From: an archaeon
GTDB taxonomy: Archaea > Thermoproteota > Nitrososphaeria > Nitrososphaerales > Gagatemarchaeaceae
Direction: 5' to 3'
Assembly: GCA_021848045.1 (NCBI GenBank)
Contig: JAJZNC010000006.1
Location: 1-41,841, forward strand
DNA length: 41,841 nucleotides
A model generated the notes under the pieces. That model had not been told where the DNA came from and did no database searches. It saw only the letters and a list, made by a program, of their open reading frames with translations. The position numbers and the translations under genes were made by a program. Positions 7,731 to 14,267 of this stretch are shown here, piece after piece. Position 1 is the stretch's first letter; every line of letters starts with the position of its first letter.

Positions 7731-9799
7731 GGCTGCAGCGCCGCCAGCGCGAGCAGCAGCACCGTGACCAGCATCATGTATAGCAGGTACGAGTTGGTCT
7801 TCCCGGTCTGGAGGCGCCTCACCTTGTCGATCACCCAGACCGAGCCGTGCACCACCGGCGCGTAGATGTAATCCTCGAAGACCTCCCTGGTCTCAGAGGT
7901 AACCCTCACGGACTGCCTGGCCCCGGGGTCCACCCCCGCGGGGCTGACGCGCCTCACCTCCACCCGCGGCCTCAGGAACCATTTGAAGGCCGTGCGGATC
8001 GGCTGGGACACCGACGTCGCCGTCGGCTCCGTCCTTGCCCCGAGGCTTCCGAAGCCTCCCTCCCACGTAGGCTGGTGCCGCGTGGGCGCGCGCCTCCCGC
8101 GACCCGCGACCGAAACGAACGCCAGCAGCACGGCGCCCGAGCACCCAGCTGCAACCAGGACGGTGGACATCGAGAGGTCGCTCGTGGAGCTGAGCCCCTG
8201 CGCTACGTACCCCACCGCGAGAGGACCGAACGGCGAGTAAGAGCCCACAGACCCCAGCTCGAACCCGAACGACGAGGCGATGGCGGAGGAGGCGAGGAAC
8301 GGGACAGCCCCTAGCGCGACGCAGGCGGCGGCCGCCACGCCCATCCCTGCGAGCATGGTGCCCGGCGCATCAACGGCCGCCTCGGACTCTGGCGACCTGG
8401 CCCTGGCGAGGAAGGTCACGGCGAACGCCTTCACGAAGGTCGCGAGCGCCAGCCCTATGGCTAGCGCGAAGGCGACGCTGGCGAAGCCGATTCCGAGCTG
8501 CGCGGCCACGCTGGGCAGACGGTAGGACGAGAGGAGGGCTTGAAGGGCGAGCCATTCGCTCACGAACCCGTTAAGAGGCGGGAGGCCGGCGATGGCCATA
8601 GACCCGACGAGGAAGAGGACCGACGTCCACGGCATCCTCTTCGCGAGGCCTCCCATCCGGTTCATGTCAGAGGTCCCCGTGGCGGAGACTACCGCGCCGG
8701 CGGCCATGAACAGGAGGCTCTTGAAGACGGCGTGGTTCAGGGCGTGGTACATGCTGGCGAGGAGCGCGAGCGCGGCCAGCGCGGTGAGCCCGTAGGACGT
8801 GAAAACCGCCGCGAGGCCGAGGCTCACGACAATCATCCCTACGTTCTCGACGCTGGAGTACGCCAGCGAGCGCTTGAGGTCGGCGTCCACCGAGGCGTAG
8901 AGCGCCCCGACAAGTGCCGAGAGGACCCCGACGCCCACCATCGCGAGGCCCAGCCAGGCGTCCCCCGGGACGTCGGGGGCGAGAAAACCCAGGGTGAACA
9001 GGGCGAGCCCGTAGATGGGGACCTTGAGCATCGCCCCCGACATCAGAGCAGAGACGCTGCTCGGCGCAGAGGGATGAGCCTTCGGGAGCCAGGCGTGCAT
9101 CGGCACCAGCCCCGCCTTCGTCCCGAAGCCTGCGAAGGCGAGCACGAAGACGACGGCCTTCGCCAGGGGGCTCAGCGTCTGGGCCGCGGCCCTGAAGGCG
9201 TCGAACGAGAGGCTGCCGGTCTCGAAGTACAGGACAAGGAAGGCGGCGGTGATCAGCGCCGTGCCCATGTGAGTCACCGTCAGGTACGTCATCCCCGCCC
9301 CGACGTTCGCGGGCTTGTCGTCCTCGTAGGCCACGAGGAAGAACGACGTCAGCGACATGAGCTCCCAGAAGACCAGGAACGAGAAGACGTCGTCGGACGC
9401 GATGACAAGCAGCATGGATAGCACGAAAGCGTCGAACAGGAAGGCAAGCAGGCGGATGCTGTGCCGCCCGTAGTACGAACCGGCGTACCCAACCGAGTAC
9501 ACGGAGACCGCGAACCCGACCGTCCCGAGGATGAGCATGAAGAACGCTGAGACCCCGTCGACGTAGAAGGAGAACCCGAATCCCTGGACAGGGACGCCCA
9601 CCGGGGAGGAGAGCCGGAACGCCGAGCCCGAGAAGATCATCGAGAGCGAGGTGATGACGACCAGGAGCGAGGCCGCGGCAGGCAGCCAGAACGAGCGCGC
9701 CGCCCTCCGTTCACCGAGGATGAAAGGGACGACCGCCCCGAAGAGGTACAGGGCAACCGCAGCGACGTAGAGCGCTGGGTAGGCGCCGGCGGCGACCAT
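7727..9799 (-). CDS. HyfB/NuoL-like proton-translocating membrane subunit, first gene of the operon
   Basis: Large antiporter-like subunit, 690 residues, about 16 TM helices. Motifs visible are VFWELMSLTSFFLVAYED, GFGTKAGLVPMHAWLPKAHP, RSLAYSSVENVGMI and YHALNHAVFKSLLFMAAGAV; these match HyfB closely. A hydrophilic stretch at about 570-640 precedes a final TM helix near the C-terminus. The ATG is directly preceded by GGGAGG with almost no spacer, but no later start precedes the first TM helix. The promoter must lie in the 246-nt gap shared with the divergent regulator at 10046; AATAATTAAATA on the minus strand (about 9905-9917) is the best TATA candidate and implies a leader of about 80 nt. 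Confidence 0.9.
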   Translation of the reverse strand: MVAAGAYPALYVAAVALYLFGAVVPFILGERRAARSFWLPAAASLLVVITSLSMIFSGSAFRLSSPVGVPVQGFGFSFYVDGVSAFFMLILGTVGFAVSVYSVGYAGSYYGRHSIRLLAFLFDAFVLSMLLVIASDDVFSFLVFWELMSLTSFFLVAYEDDKPANVGAGMTYLTVTHMGTALITAAFLVLYFETGSLSFDAFRAAAQTLSPLAKAVVFVLAFAGFGTKAGLVPMHAWLPKAHPSAPSSVSALMSGAMLKVPIYGLALFTLGFLAPDVPGDAWLGLAMVGVGVLSALVGALYASVDADLKRSLAYSSVENVGMIVVSLGLAAVFTSYGLTALAALALLASMYHALNHAVFKSLLFMAAGAVVSATGTSDMNRMGGLAKRMPWTSVLFLVGSMAIAGLPPLNGFVSEWLALQALLSSYRLPSVAAQLGIGFASVAFALAIGLALATFVKAFAVTFLARARSPESEAAVDAPGTMLAGMGVAAAACVALGAVPFLASSAIASSFGFELGSVGSYSPFGPLAVGYVAQGLSSTSDLSMSTVLVAAGCSGAVLLAFVSVAGRGRRAPTRHQPTWEGGFGSLGARTEPTATSVSQPIRTAFKWFLRPRVEVRRVSPAGVDPGARQSVRVTSETREVFEDYIYAPVVHGSVWVIDKVRRLQTGKTNSYLLYMMLVTVLLLALAALQP

Positions 9800-9899
9800 C
9801 CTCCCTCAAAATCCTGCTGCAGAATCGGTGTCAATCACTGTCGGGTCTTCGGCTCTTGTCGGTCTCGGCTCTCCGATCCTGTGAAGGCCTTTTCGGCCC

Positions 9900-10045
9900 A
9901 GAGCGTATTTAATTATTAGGTTCGTAGATTATGGAAATCCTGGAAATACAAGAATTCCAAATATGGTGTAATTTGCGGAAGGCCAGACTTCCGGAATCCC
10001 GGAGCCTGGGAAGGGTTATACGCGACCCGGCCGACGTGGGCCCCC
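9900..10045. promoter_or_regulatory. Divergent promoter region between the Ehr operon and its probable regulator
   Basis: The AT-rich block 9905-9919 (TATTTAATTATTA) can act as a TATA element for the leftward operon. GGTTATACG at about 10014-10022 is centred about 27 nt before ATG 10046, giving a leaderless rightward transcript. Just upstream is a dyad CGGAAG-6 nt-CTTCCG (9976-9993) overlapping the palindrome TTCCGGAA (9989-9996). Repeated TGGAAAT words occur at 9937-9955. These are candidate operators, but no binding protein is identified by sequence. Confidence 0.5.
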
Positions 10046-10660
10046 TTGCAGGGCCCGAAGGCGAAGAGCGTCAAGACGTACCTGACCCACTTCCCGGTCA
10101 AGTCGTATCTCGAGGCCGACATCCTCTCGAAGGAGACCACGTGGCGCATCATGGATTCGATACGCCAGGCGGGCTCTGGCGGGATCACCGCCGAGGACAT
10201 AATCCGCAGGGATGGCATCCCTGCTAGCGCGGTCTACGCGACCCTCAAGGAGCTCTACCGCCTGAAGTACGTCTTCCTGTACCCGAGGGAGAAGAAGGTC
10301 CGCGGGGAGAGGAGGAAGAGGTACGTGTGCGAGAGGGGGACGTGGGGGAAGTATGGGATAGACCCCGAGTTCGACGTGGTCCTGAAGATGAGCGGGGCGC
10401 TCGACAAGGTCATGGAGGAGACAGGCCAGCCCATCATGAAGGCGTTCAAGGAGGTCTACGAGGCGTTCAGCTCGAGGAGAGAGCTGCAAAAGTACCTCCC
10501 GACGAAGGAGACCAACGTCTGCCCCAACTGCAAACGCAGCCACGAGGCGATGGAGTTCTTCTACGCCGTCCTGCTACGCTCGGTCGACCTCATGGTTACC
10601 GAGTCGGAGGAGTTCAGGAGGTTCCTCGTGGACAGAGGGTATGCGAGCAACGAGACATAG
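10046..10660 (+). CDS. Winged-helix transcriptional regulator divergent from the Ehr operon
   Basis: Residues about 28-100 form a winged helix of MarR/PadR type: TTWRIMDSIRQAG, GITAEDIIRRDG, the recognition helix PASAVYATLKELYRLKYV and a basic wing VRGERRKRYVCERG. The C-terminal half is helical and contains one CPNCKRSHEA motif (near residue 158). It might bind metal in a dimer, but two cysteines alone prove nothing. The only neighbour it could obviously serve is the divergent Ehr-type operon, so regulation of that operon and of itself is the likely role (inference). The start is supported by a TATA box about 27 nt upstream. Confidence 0.75.
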   Translation: MQGPKAKSVKTYLTHFPVKSYLEADILSKETTWRIMDSIRQAGSGGITAEDIIRRDGIPASAVYATLKELYRLKYVFLYPREKKVRGERRKRYVCERGTWGKYGIDPEFDVVLKMSGALDKVMEETGQPIMKAFKEVYEAFSSRRELQKYLPTKETNVCPNCKRSHEAMEFFYAVLLRSVDLMVTESEEFRRFLVDRGYASNET

Positions 10661-10830
10661 CAGCCGTGCGGCATCCTCGGTCTCCGCTGTCTGAGGGAAG
10701 GGGCGCGCTTCCTCACCTAGGGCTCCGACATGATCGGCAGCGTGCTCAGCCCAGCCGGGTACCCGGCGCGCGTCGTGGCCACCCCGGGCAGAACTACTTT
10801 CAACCCCGCTATACCCGGGGCCTCGAGATA

Positions 10831-10899
10831 ATGGGAGGGTACTTCGCGGCCTCCGTGGCGACCGGCCTGGTCGCGTTCCTGATGAAGGAGTTCAGCTAG
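10831..10899 (+). CDS. Possible 22-residue single-TM microprotein
   Basis: ATG at 10831 opens a short frame with a hydrophobic core (GYFAASVATGLVAFLM) ending KEFS. A TATA-like GCTATACC lies about 19 nt upstream, inside a small hairpin CCCCG-CTATACC-CGGGG that ends just before the start. There is no homology I recognise. The remainder of the gap 10661-10923 holds no other supported feature. Confidence 0.25.
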   Translation: MGGYFAASVATGLVAFLMKEFS

Positions 10900-10923
10900 C
10901 GAAGGCGCGGCGGGGCCTGGCAG

Positions 10924-11472
10924 TCACTCTGAGGCGTCGGTCTCGTCCTTCTGCGGGGCCGCGCCCCGGTCCGAGAAAGTGCCGAGGATTTTCCGCGCGG
11001 CGTCCTCGGGCGAGGTGCCCCGCGAGTCTATGACGAGCGCGCGCGACGGAGGGTCGAAGGTCCGCCAGAGCTTCATGAAGCTCTCCTTCGAGACGCGTGG
11101 GTTCTTCTGGGAGGTCCTGTGGTACGCAAGGACGGGGTCGCACCAGACCCAGACGATGAGCCACTCCTCGCAGAGGCTCCCTAGCCTGGCGATTGCCTCC
11201 CGCCTGAACTCCTCCTTCGGGAAGGTCGCGACGAGGACGACGTCGTACCTGTTCTTGAGGGCTTGTTCGGCCACCGAGATCGCCGCGCGATAGACGAACC
11301 TCGACTCGTGGGACGCGTAGAGAGGCTTCGCTATCATGCCGCGAAGGACGTCCGTCTCGATGTGGACGCACCTCTCCAGCCGGTCGCCCATCGCCAGGGC
11401 TATCGTGGTCTTGCCGCTTCCGGCGATCCCGCAGAGCAAGACGAGGCGAGCGCGGCGAGGGGTGGTTCCCAC
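10924..11472 (-). CDS. P-loop kinase-like protein (AAA_33/zeta-type fold)
   Basis: A 182-residue single-domain nucleotide kinase-like protein. Walker A is LLCGIAGSGKTT at about residues 12-23; HIETDVLRGMI (about 37-47) is the acidic substrate-side motif of this group; CDPVLAYHRTSQK is the lid region with basic residues; a hydrophobic strand ALVIDSRG follows. This arrangement is typical of predicted small-molecule or nucleic-acid kinases of the AAA_33 family (related to polynucleotide kinase, zeta and chloramphenicol phosphotransferase). The substrate cannot be inferred. The C-terminus is acidic and probably disordered. It is not overlapped by neighbours and appears to be a single-gene transcript. 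Confidence 0.75.
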   Translation of the reverse strand: MGTTPRRARLVLLCGIAGSGKTTIALAMGDRLERCVHIETDVLRGMIAKPLYASHESRFVYRAAISVAEQALKNRYDVVLVATFPKEEFRREAIARLGSLCEEWLIVWVWCDPVLAYHRTSQKNPRVSKESFMKLWRTFDPPSRALVIDSRGTSPEDAARKILGTFSDRGAAPQKDETDASE

Positions 11473-11600
11473 GGGTGGTGGGGGGTGCGCGTCCTCCGAA
11501 AAAACCCTTGCGCGGGAGTCCCGATGGCGATCCCAGGAGGCAGGGAGAGCCCGTGCGCCGTTCCTGGGTCGGGACTGCCCTAGGGCTCGGCGTCGGGGGC

Positions 11601-11894
11601 TCAGAGAGCTATCCCGAAGCCCCTCACGAAGGCCTCGGTCTTCCGTAGGTTCTCGATGAACTCGAGGCCCTTCGAGGTGAGCACGTAGTACCTGCTGTCG
11701 CCATCCTGCCTCTCCTCCAGGAGCTGCTTGTTCACGAGCTCCTGCAGGTGCCTGTCCATCCTGTCGTACGCGAGGTTGGCCCTCTGGAGGATCCGGGTGG
11801 GCTTGGCGCGCCCCTCGTCCCTGACCGTGACCAGTATGTCCAGGTAGGTCTTGAGCGTGCTGCGGGGCTTCTCAGGCTGAACCAACGCGTCCAC
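11601..11894 (-). CDS. Small winged-helix protein (ArnR1/HTH_45-like)
   Basis: A 97-residue protein that is essentially one winged helix: TYLDILVTVRDEG, KPTRILQRANLAYDRMDRHLQELVNKQLLEE (helix-turn-helix, about 32-62), a wing RQDGDSRYYVLTSKG, and a final helix FIENLRKTEAFVRG. The wing YYVLTSKGLEF is typical of archaeal HTH_45 regulators. The start codon lies 23 nt inside the end of the upstream membrane-protein gene, so the two are coupled. A role as cytosolic reporter or regulator for that membrane protein is inference from this pairing. Confidence 0.78.
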   Translation of the reverse strand: MDALVQPEKPRSTLKTYLDILVTVRDEGRAKPTRILQRANLAYDRMDRHLQELVNKQLLEERQDGDSRYYVLTSKGLEFIENLRKTEAFVRGFGIAL

Positions 11895-12534
11895 TCCTGA
11901 CCACGAATGCGAGAAGAGAAAGGAAGCCCAGGAACTGGATCGCGGCTGCGACGAGGTACTCCACCCCGGAGATGTCGAGTATGGAGCGGAGCACCACGAC
12001 GTGCCCCAGGAATATGAGCGCGAAGGCGAGCATCACCAGGAACGCAGACCTGTCGCGGGACCTCGTGTAGACGAGGAACCCCTGGAAGATTATGAAGACC
12101 AGCGTCAACAAGATCGCGAACTCGAGCCCGAGGAAGAGGTAGTAGAGGAGCAGGGCGGCGCCCGCGAGCTGTGCAGCTCTGGGCTTGAGCGCGGCGAGCA
12201 CGCCGGAAGCCAGGCCAGCCCCACCGTAGGCCATCCGCGCGTACCCTCCGGCGATGATGAGGAAGGCGGCCAGCTGAAGGACGAGGTATGCGAGGTCCTC
12301 GAGCAGGACGAAGGTCCTGGAGGTCGACGCTGCCGCTGCGGTGATCCCGAGCGAGAGGTTGGTGACGACCTCCACCAGGAGGGCTGCCCCGAGGAGCATG
12401 AACCCGAAGCTGAGGGCGCTCAGGACGCTGCTCGCTATCAGCCTCCTCGCGCTGAAGGCGTAGTAGCTGACCAGGAGGGCGATAATCCCGCTGACGAGGT
12501 CAAAGACCGACACTATCGGTAGCGTATCTGCCAA
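11872..12534 (-). CDS. Seven-TM membrane protein of unknown function
   Basis: A 220-residue protein with about seven hydrophobic segments starting at VSVFDLVSGIIALLVSYYAFSA; the loops are short and there is no signal peptide or soluble domain. I do not recognise the family. Its gene overlaps the following winged-helix gene, a membrane-protein/regulator pair seen again in mirrored order at 17956-18821. The ATG at 12534 precedes the first TM segment with a normal short N-terminus. The 136-nt gap to the divergent secreted-protein gene must contain both promoters. Confidence 0.7.
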   Translation of the reverse strand: MADTLPIVSVFDLVSGIIALLVSYYAFSARRLIASSVLSALSFGFMLLGAALLVEVVTNLSLGITAAAASTSRTFVLLEDLAYLVLQLAAFLIIAGGYARMAYGGAGLASGVLAALKPRAAQLAGAALLLYYLFLGLEFAILLTLVFIIFQGFLVYTRSRDRSAFLVMLAFALIFLGHVVVLRSILDISGVEYLVAAAIQFLGFLSLLAFVVRSGRVGSA

Positions 12535-12626
12535 AGAAGCTCACGTTACGGCCGGCTGCCCTCGAACGATTTCATCGAACTGTACCCTGCGTACATACGC
12601 CGCGTAGACACCGACCGTTCCTTCCC

Positions 12627-12634
12627 AATAAATA
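12627..12634 (+). promoter_or_regulatory. TATA box for the secreted protein gene
   Basis: AATAAATA, centred about 41 nt upstream of ATG 12671, predicts a start site near 12657 and a short leader. A GAGG ribosome-binding site at 12659-12662 lies 8 nt before the start codon. This is one of the few genes here with a clear Shine-Dalgarno motif and a leader. Confidence 0.5.
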
Positions 12635-12670
12635 GATTCCAGCGCTCAGTGGAAGAACGAGGAAACGAAG

Positions 12671-13219
12671 ATGAAGACAACAAGAACAAAGATAGCGACA
12701 ATGGGCGCGGCGGTCGGGATCGTCGCGGTGCTCCTGGCGATGTCGGGGGCGCTGACTCCGGTCTTCGCAGCCACGCAAGCCACTTCAGCCACGAGCGCGG
12801 CAAGGGTCCCTCACTACGTCCCGACCCTCGCGGTAGGGCAGAGCTTCACCATCGCGAGCACGCAAGGCCACTTCAGGGTGGTCGGAGACGGCTCTCAGAA
12901 CGGCAACGCTTCCGGCTCGGCGACCTTCACAGTGACTGGGAAGTTCGCGGGCGGGTACAGCCTGTCGGTCACCTCCGGGAGCATCGACGTCAACGGGACC
13001 ACGTACACGATCTCGTCAGGGTCAGCCGAGACGGGACCCTACGCGCACCACCTGGTAGGCCAGGGCACCACCACGTCTGCTGCCGCCGCCTCGGGAGCCT
13101 TCCTCGTGAGGGCCACCGCCAGGGGCAGCTTCGCAGGCGAGTACGCGACCATGTCGCTAGATCTCCAGAGCGGGACGACCGAGTACGCGATATTCCTGGT
13201 CGGGAACGTCCAGGGGTAG
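12671..13219 (+). CDS. Secreted protein with Sec signal peptide, unknown function
   Basis: A 182-residue exported protein. The N-terminus has basic residues (KTTRTK), a hydrophobic core (GAAVGIVAVLLAMSGAL) and a probable cleavage after PVFA-A near residue 33. The mature part is rich in Ser, Thr, Gly and Ala and predicted all-beta, for example GHFRVVGDGSQNG, SATFTVTGKFAGGYSLSV and FAGEYATMSLDL. No catalytic motif or anchor is visible, so release or binding to the envelope are both possible. It is monocistronic, with its own TATA box, ribosome-binding site and downstream T-rich terminator. Confidence 0.72.
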   Translation: MKTTRTKIATMGAAVGIVAVLLAMSGALTPVFAATQATSATSAARVPHYVPTLAVGQSFTIASTQGHFRVVGDGSQNGNASGSATFTVTGKFAGGYSLSVTSGSIDVNGTTYTISSGSAETGPYAHHLVGQGTTTSAAAASGAFLVRATARGSFAGEYATMSLDLQSGTTEYAIFLVGNVQG

Positions 13220-13236
13220 CGCGCTCGGCCCCCGAA

Positions 13237-13249
13237 TTTTTTTATTTTT
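13237..13249 (+). terminator. T-rich archaeal terminator
   Basis: A run of seven T, one A and five T begins 18 nt after the stop of the secreted-protein gene, matching intrinsic archaeal termination. A small hairpin GTCGA-GCT-TCGAC follows the T-run rather than preceding it. No gene is seen between here and the protease stop at 13376. Confidence 0.7.
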
Positions 13250-13375
13250 ACCGCGTCGAGCTTCGACCGCTCGGACATCGCGGGGTCCGGCACGATCGTC
13301 GAGCGACATCAAACCGGCCCGCGTGGGCGCCCGACTCCAGTCCCTCGACCTCGAGTCGCCCGCGGCAGGAAGCGG

Positions 13376-13942
13376 CTAACCCGTGGGCGTGAGCCCGCAC
13401 GAGGGGAGGCTCGCCTCCACCCGCTGGATGTCCAGCGGCGTCAGCTCCACGCCGGGCTGGGTCCTGGCCATGAGGTGTCCTGGAGGCCTGTCGGGAGGTT
13501 CCGGCGGAGGGTGGGCGAGCCAGTGCTCGAGCCCGAAGAGGTGCCCGATCTCGTGCGCGGTCGTGCGGGAGTCTGAGACCTTGGTCTCGTCGACCACGAG
13601 GACGGCCCTCTTCGGTCGGAAGACCTTCCCACTGGAGCCGCCGATGGAACGGACATAGAGCGCGGTGACCTCCGTAGGGTCGTCACCCGTCACGCTCTTG
13701 AGGGCGTCGGCGTCGCCCCTCCGCTCAGACGCGGCGGTCACTATCTCCTCGAGGGTCGCCGGGTCTGGCCTCCAGTCGAGGACAACGCAGTCAAACCGTA
13801 TCCCCGCCTGGAGCCATATCTCGTTGACCTTGACGAAGATCCGCTCGACATCGTCCCGCGTCCTCCTGGAGGAGTGAGGGCCGTCTCCCTTCGCGATCAG
13901 CGCCCTAGCCTTGAACGTAGGCATCTGGCCGGGCGGGAGCAC
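13376..13942 (-). CDS. Metzincin-type zinc metalloprotease
   Basis: A 188-residue protein whose zinc site is complete: HEIGHLFGLEH (H130, E131, H134, H140) is the HExxHxxGxxH signature, with a probable Met-turn at HLMART (M158). The N-terminal part (about 30-110) supplies a predicted alpha/beta metzincin subdomain, for example ERIFVKVNEIWLQAGIRF. There is no signal peptide or TM segment, so it is probably cytosolic, unlike most metzincins. Candidate starts are GTG 13942 and ATG 13924; a CCTTTAG-like TATA about 20 nt upstream favours the former. The substrate is unknown. It stands alone between a convergent secreted-protein gene and a divergent small membrane-protein gene. Confidence 0.78.
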   Translation of the reverse strand: MLPPGQMPTFKARALIAKGDGPHSSRRTRDDVERIFVKVNEIWLQAGIRFDCVVLDWRPDPATLEEIVTAASERRGDADALKSVTGDDPTEVTALYVRSIGGSSGKVFRPKRAVLVVDETKVSDSRTTAHEIGHLFGLEHWLAHPPPEPPDRPPGHLMARTQPGVELTPLDIQRVEASLPSCGLTPTG

Positions 13943-14025
13943 CCCCCGTGGGCTGCTAAAGGTTTCTCGCCTTTCACTTTCGCTCGGGCAAAAAGCTATT
14001 CTTACACGTCCTCCGGGGGTCCCTC

Positions 14026-14259
14026 ATGAAGTTGCCAGCTAGAAGAGGCGTCGCTACGGCGGCTGTCGTCCTGATGCTGGTAGGTCTGGTGGTCCTGCTG
14101 GGCGGGGCTGCCGTGTATCTCCAGAAGAACGCCGCGATTAGCAACCTCCCGATGGCCCCCGGCCTCCCTGCGAACCCAGATGCGACGATAGGGATAATCG
14201 GGATGGTGATGGGAGCGGTGATGATAGCCTCCGGCGTCTGCATGCAAATCCTCGGGTGA
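14026..14259 (+). CDS. Small two-TM membrane protein
   Basis: A 77-residue protein with two hydrophobic helices (VATAAVVLMLVGLVVLLGGA and IGIIGMVMGAVMIASGVC) joined by a Pro/Ala-rich loop; the basic N-terminus puts it in the cytosol. An A/T-rich element AAAAAGCTATTCTTAC is centred about 27 nt upstream, suggesting a leaderless transcript. The gene converges on the MMPL exporter. No family is recognised. Confidence 0.6.
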   Translation: MKLPARRGVATAAVVLMLVGLVVLLGGAAVYLQKNAAISNLPMAPGLPANPDATIGIIGMVMGAVMIASGVCMQILG

Positions 14260-14267
14260 CCCCTGGC

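Noticed and set aside
8540-9421. Long plus-strand open frame (293 codons) antisense to the HyfB-like gene
   Set aside because: Its product is a charged, low-complexity Arg/Glu/Gly text typical of the reverse frame of GC-rich membrane-protein genes; the opposite strand has clear HyfB motifs.
2123-9799. Reading the operon as an active group 4 NiFe hydrogenase
   Set aside because: All four NiFe-ligating cysteines are missing in the large subunit and no maturation genes are nearby.
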